Part shown: positions 63,564 to 64,000 of the stretch, in pieces
Position numbering within the stretch: position 1 is the first letter of the stretch
Layout of the letters: the number at the start of each line of letters is the position of its first letter
From: VRUE01 sp963717375
GTDB lineage: Bacteria > Actinomycetota > Thermoleophilia > Solirubrobacterales > 70-9
Direction: 5' to 3'
NCBI GenBank assembly: GCA_963717375.1
Contig: OY970329.1
Span: 868,001-932,000, forward strand
Length of the DNA: 64,000 nucleotides
Translations under genes and position numbers: made by a program
The notes under the pieces: generated by a model
Databases searched by the model: none
Seen by the model: only the letters and a program-made list of their open reading frames with translations
What the model was told of the DNA's origin: nothing

Positions 63564-64000
63564 TTATAGCGAGGGCACTGGAGCGGCCAAATCGCCGATC
63601 AGGCGACGGGCGCGTGGAAGGTCGGCGCTGCGCTGCAGCTCATCGGCAAGCTCGGGCGATACGCCGAGCGACTCGACGTACCAGGGGTAGAACTTCCGCA
63701 GGTAACGCTCCGCCCTCTCCGGCCCTAGATGCTCCTCCGCACGGTCGATCACCCAGAGCAGCTCGGCGGCGATCTCAGCCTGCTTGGGCGGCTCGCTGCG
63801 GCGGCCGGTCAATTCTTCGAAAACCCAGGGGTTGCCGAGCGATCCGCGGGCGATCATCACCGCGTCGGCACCGGACTCGGCGTAGGCCCGGCGCGCCGCC
63901 TCGGCGCTTTTGAGGCCACCGGAGACGATCACCGGCACGTCGATTCGTTCGACCAGTTCGCGGGTGAGCGCGTAGTCGGGCACGCCCTTGTGGCCGATCG
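63564..64000 (-). CDS. dusB: tRNA-dihydrouridine synthase, C-terminal part (5' end outside window)
   Basis: The frame runs through the right edge, so about 145 residues are visible. They show the FMN-phosphate-binding end of the TIM barrel, VPVIVSGGLKSAEAARRAYAESGADAVMIARGSLGNPWVFEEL, and a DusB-like helical tail (LRKFYPWYV). The catalytic Cys region lies outside the window. It is divergent in name only: it is on the same strand as greA, whose transcript starts downstream of it. Confidence 0.9.
   Translation of the reverse strand, partial: IGHKGVPDYALTRELVERIDVPVIVSGGLKSAEAARRAYAESGADAVMIARGSLGNPWVFEELTGRRSEPPKQAEIAAELLWVIDRAEEHLGPERAERYLRKFYPWYVESLGVSPELADELQRSADLPRARRLIGDLAAPVPSL

Overview
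The window is chromosomal DNA of a high-GC actinobacterium, most likely class Thermoleophilia, order Solirubrobacterales. Evidence: very GC-rich codons; the mycobacterium-like order disA-carD-ispD-ispF-cysS-rlmB; a MarP-type protease; an F420-type LLM oxidoreductase; and a small exported protein (26551-27075) of a kind multiplied in that order. No phage, insertion sequence, CRISPR array or rRNA is visible. One tRNA, tRNA-Thr(TGT), lies at 44134-44205.

Layout. 1-8.6 kb: end of a helicase-nuclease, xseA-xseB, an HxlR regulator, a MarP-like protease divergent from a class B penicillin-binding protein, envelope and signalling proteins. 8.9-19.7 kb: gltB and the lysA-hom-thrC-thrB operon, whose genes overlap. 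19.7-28 kb: envelope genes (M23 peptidase, cell-wall-binding-repeat protein), a CDF cation exporter, one acyl-CoA dehydrogenase and small conserved proteins. 28-34 kb: a lipid or steroid-like catabolic block (LLM oxidoreductase, two paired acyl-CoA dehydrogenases, thiolase, hydroxyacyl-CoA dehydrogenase). 34-44 kb: CorC-type transporter, corrinoid-binding-like protein, rhomboid, ECF sigma with a small membrane partner, a PlsC-GpsA fusion, a two-gene aromatic ring-cleavage operon and a SHOCT membrane protein. 44-64 kb: an ancient housekeeping cluster read leftwards: dusB, greA, lysS, clpC, disA, carD, ispD, ispF, cysS, rlmB, sigH, then tRNA-Thr. Its order recalls both Mycobacterium and Bacillus, with an MFS exporter, an aldo/keto reductase, an acyl-CoA ligase, a PHP phosphatase and a DUF389 gene inserted.

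The most unusual feature is a set of long, nearly perfect inverted repeats, each with its own arm sequence. Several sit exactly at gene ends (8603, 8821, 22775, 28128, 40677, 48193, 53458). Three lie in frame inside essential genes: two in cysS, one in ispD. Two are both 103 bp and share inner motifs while their arms differ but stay complementary. This looks like a family of palindromic elements that also invades coding sequence, as Rickettsia palindromic elements do.

Other points: a one-polypeptide PlsC-GpsA fusion; two genes (FHA protein, ispD) with no ATG/GTG/TTG at the expected start; at least fourteen genes with a TANNNT hexamer 6-9 nt before the start codon, implying leaderless mRNAs; and an identical TetR-type palindrome before two fatty-acid oxidation genes. 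All product names come from reading motifs; no database search was run.
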